Assembly (NCBI RefSeq): GCF_029714305.1
Contig: NZ_CP121647.1
Span: 6,902,501 to 6,966,500 of the forward strand
Reading direction: 5' to 3'
From: Bradyrhizobium sp. CB3481
Lineage (GTDB): Bacteria > Pseudomonadota > Alphaproteobacteria > Rhizobiales > Xanthobacteraceae
DNA length: 64,000 bases
The notes beneath the pieces were generated by a model. The model saw nothing but the letters and a program-made list of their open reading frames with translations, was not told the origin of the DNA and ran no database searches. Below, in pieces: positions 63,874 to 64,000 of the stretch. Position 1 is the stretch's first letter. Each line of letters opens with the position of its first letter. A program made the position numbers and the translations under genes.

Positions 63874-64000
63874 ATGACCGACCAACAATTGGCTATTGCC
63901 GCGATTGGCGAGGCGCAACTGATCCTTGAAGAATATCTGCAACCCCGTCCCCAGAACAATGAGCGCATCCTCGACAAACTCGTAGAGGTTCTAGAACGCC
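63874..64000 (+). CDS. Partial hypothetical protein, cut by window edge
   Basis: Open frame from ATG 63874 to the last base: MTDQQLAIAAIGEAQLILEE and on to L-D-K-L-V-E-V-L-E-R, 42 residues seen. Helical and acidic, of the type of small rhizobial orphans. No clear ribosome site; the 190 bases before it hold no other gene. Confidence 0.45.
   Translation, partial: MTDQQLAIAAIGEAQLILEEYLQPRPQNNERILDKLVEVLER

Noticed and set aside
63646..63942. 98-codon minus-strand frame near the right edge
   Set aside because: No family resemblance and no start signals; it overlaps the better plus-strand start at 63874.

Overview
The window looks like a chromosomal stretch of an alphaproteobacterium, most probably Bradyrhizobium or a close relative (Nitrobacteraceae). 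This rests on the high G+C, the GTG/TTG starts and 4-base start/stop overlaps, the abundance of Bug-type solute receptors, DUF1236, DUF6894 and CoxDE-type genes, and several families of intergenic palindromic repeats that I associate with that group. The genus is inference. I see no rRNA, tRNA, CRISPR array, transposase or prophage gene.

Region 1 (63-17060, all + strand) is one compact run of 16 genes. It opens with two proteins matching the two halves of plant Tm-1. A 962-residue YqiK-like flotillin follows, with a long 44-residue-repeat coiled coil, then two tandem CoxG-like SRPBCC proteins. Next comes a three-component molybdenum hydroxylase: an FAD subunit, a 2Fe-2S subunit, and a molybdopterin subunit divided between two genes. 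CoxD-type AAA+ and CoxE-type VWA maturation factors, an amidohydrolase, a metallo-beta-lactamase-fold lactonase, an SMP-30/isochorismatase fusion, an azoreductase-like flavoprotein and a zinc-less MDR oxidoreductase complete it. It reads as an uncharacterised oxidative and hydrolytic catabolic pathway around a membrane-tethered hydroxylase, and is the best candidate here for an undescribed system.

Region 2 (17444-24470) holds a DevBCA/MacAB-like export system (adaptor, ATPase, two permeases), a TenA thiaminase II on the opposite strand, and a frameshifted Bug receptor divergent from a LysR regulator.

Region 3 (24738-34320) has two convergent Baeyer-Villiger-type monooxygenases, one fused to an HSL-type esterase. 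A repeat-rich spacer, a ChaC-like cyclotransferase, a DUF6894 protein, a Crp/Fnr regulator and a gamma-glutamyltransferase follow.

Region 4 (34490-50076) has a DUF1236 protein, a MarR gene with a frameshifted Bug receptor, and a lower-G+C serine hydrolase that looks acquired. It then has an amino-acid uptake and oxidation cluster: FAD oxidase, ABC transporter and XRE-cupin regulator beside a BisC/DMSO-reductase-like enzyme. DadA with a decayed partial copy, and a class III aminotransferase divergent from a second XRE-cupin regulator, close the region.

Region 5 (50230-63539) contains a hybrid histidine kinase with an ETR1-type membrane domain lacking the copper-binding His, and a TetR regulator facing a tautomerase-like/crotonase pair across two operator-like palindromes. 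It also holds a LysR/cupin pair, DUF4864, an MFS carrier, a His-rich protein and a cupredoxin preceded by an (AG)11 tract, an AI-2E-type permease, a GNAT enzyme, small orphan proteins and a dienelactone-hydrolase-like protein. A gene cut by the window edge ends the sequence.

Two Bug receptor genes each carry an apparent one-base deletion in a G/C run. These could be real decay or base-calling errors.
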